Assembly: GCA_938040915.1 (NCBI GenBank)
Contig: CALHZE010000273.1
Span: 1 to 5,053, forward strand
Reading direction: 5' to 3'
Source: an uncultured Bacteroidia bacterium
GTDB lineage: Bacteria > Bacteroidota > Bacteroidia > Bacteroidales > CAJPTX01
Length of the DNA: 5,053 nt
Shown: positions 5,043 to 5,053 of the stretch, one piece after another
Numbering within the stretch: the stretch's first letter is position 1
How the letters are laid out: every line of letters starts with the position of its first letter
Position numbers and translations under genes: made by a program
Notes under the pieces: generated by a model
The model's input: only the letters and a program-made list of their open reading frames with translations
Told to the model about the DNA's origin: nothing
Database searches by the model: none

Positions 5043-5053
5043 AGGAAATAAAC

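Overview
The window looks like chromosome from a Bacteroidota species, most likely in or near the Porphyromonas group. The evidence is: promoter-like elements of the Bacteroidota type (a -33 TTG/TTTG and a -7 TAnnTTTG) instead of sigma70 boxes; several starts without a Shine-Dalgarno sequence; a BspA/DUF285 surface-repeat protein; a Bacteroidota-type membrane-anchored lytic transglycosylase; and an AAA-like ATPase/PD-(D/E)XK fusion of a family that is greatly expanded in these bacteria. The genus is an inference.

Left part (1-892): a divergent pair. An HxlR-family regulator runs leftwards and is cut by the window edge after 100 codons. A small NTF2/SnoaL-fold protein runs rightwards. Their 131-bp intergenic region holds one plausible promoter in each direction and a perfect 13-bp inverted repeat inside the regulator's promoter, which suggests autoregulation and perhaps control of both genes. 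A 12-bp perfect hairpin closes the NTF2-like gene.

Middle part (893-3712): a structured leader with a small hairpin and a terminator-like hairpin, then the AAA-like ATPase/PD-(D/E)XK nuclease gene (545 aa). After 38 bp comes a GH23-type lytic transglycosylase (307 aa), followed by an intrinsic terminator. The two genes may be co-transcribed, but they have no obvious shared function. Base composition is visibly higher in G+C here (55-58% in sampled 60-base lines) than in the left part (about 45%).

Right part (3713-5053): a secreted BspA-type protein with one complete module (beta-rich domain plus about five DUF285 repeats). A second module stops just where its repeats should begin. The ORF ends at 5016, and the last 37 bp contain no recognisable continuation, so the gene is probably truncated or ends at a recombination junction.

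I do not see a clearly new system. The best leads are the AAA/PD-(D/E)XK protein with its structured leader, the abruptly ending second BspA module, and the operator-like palindrome between the divergent genes. No tRNA, rRNA, CRISPR array or complete insertion sequence was recognised.
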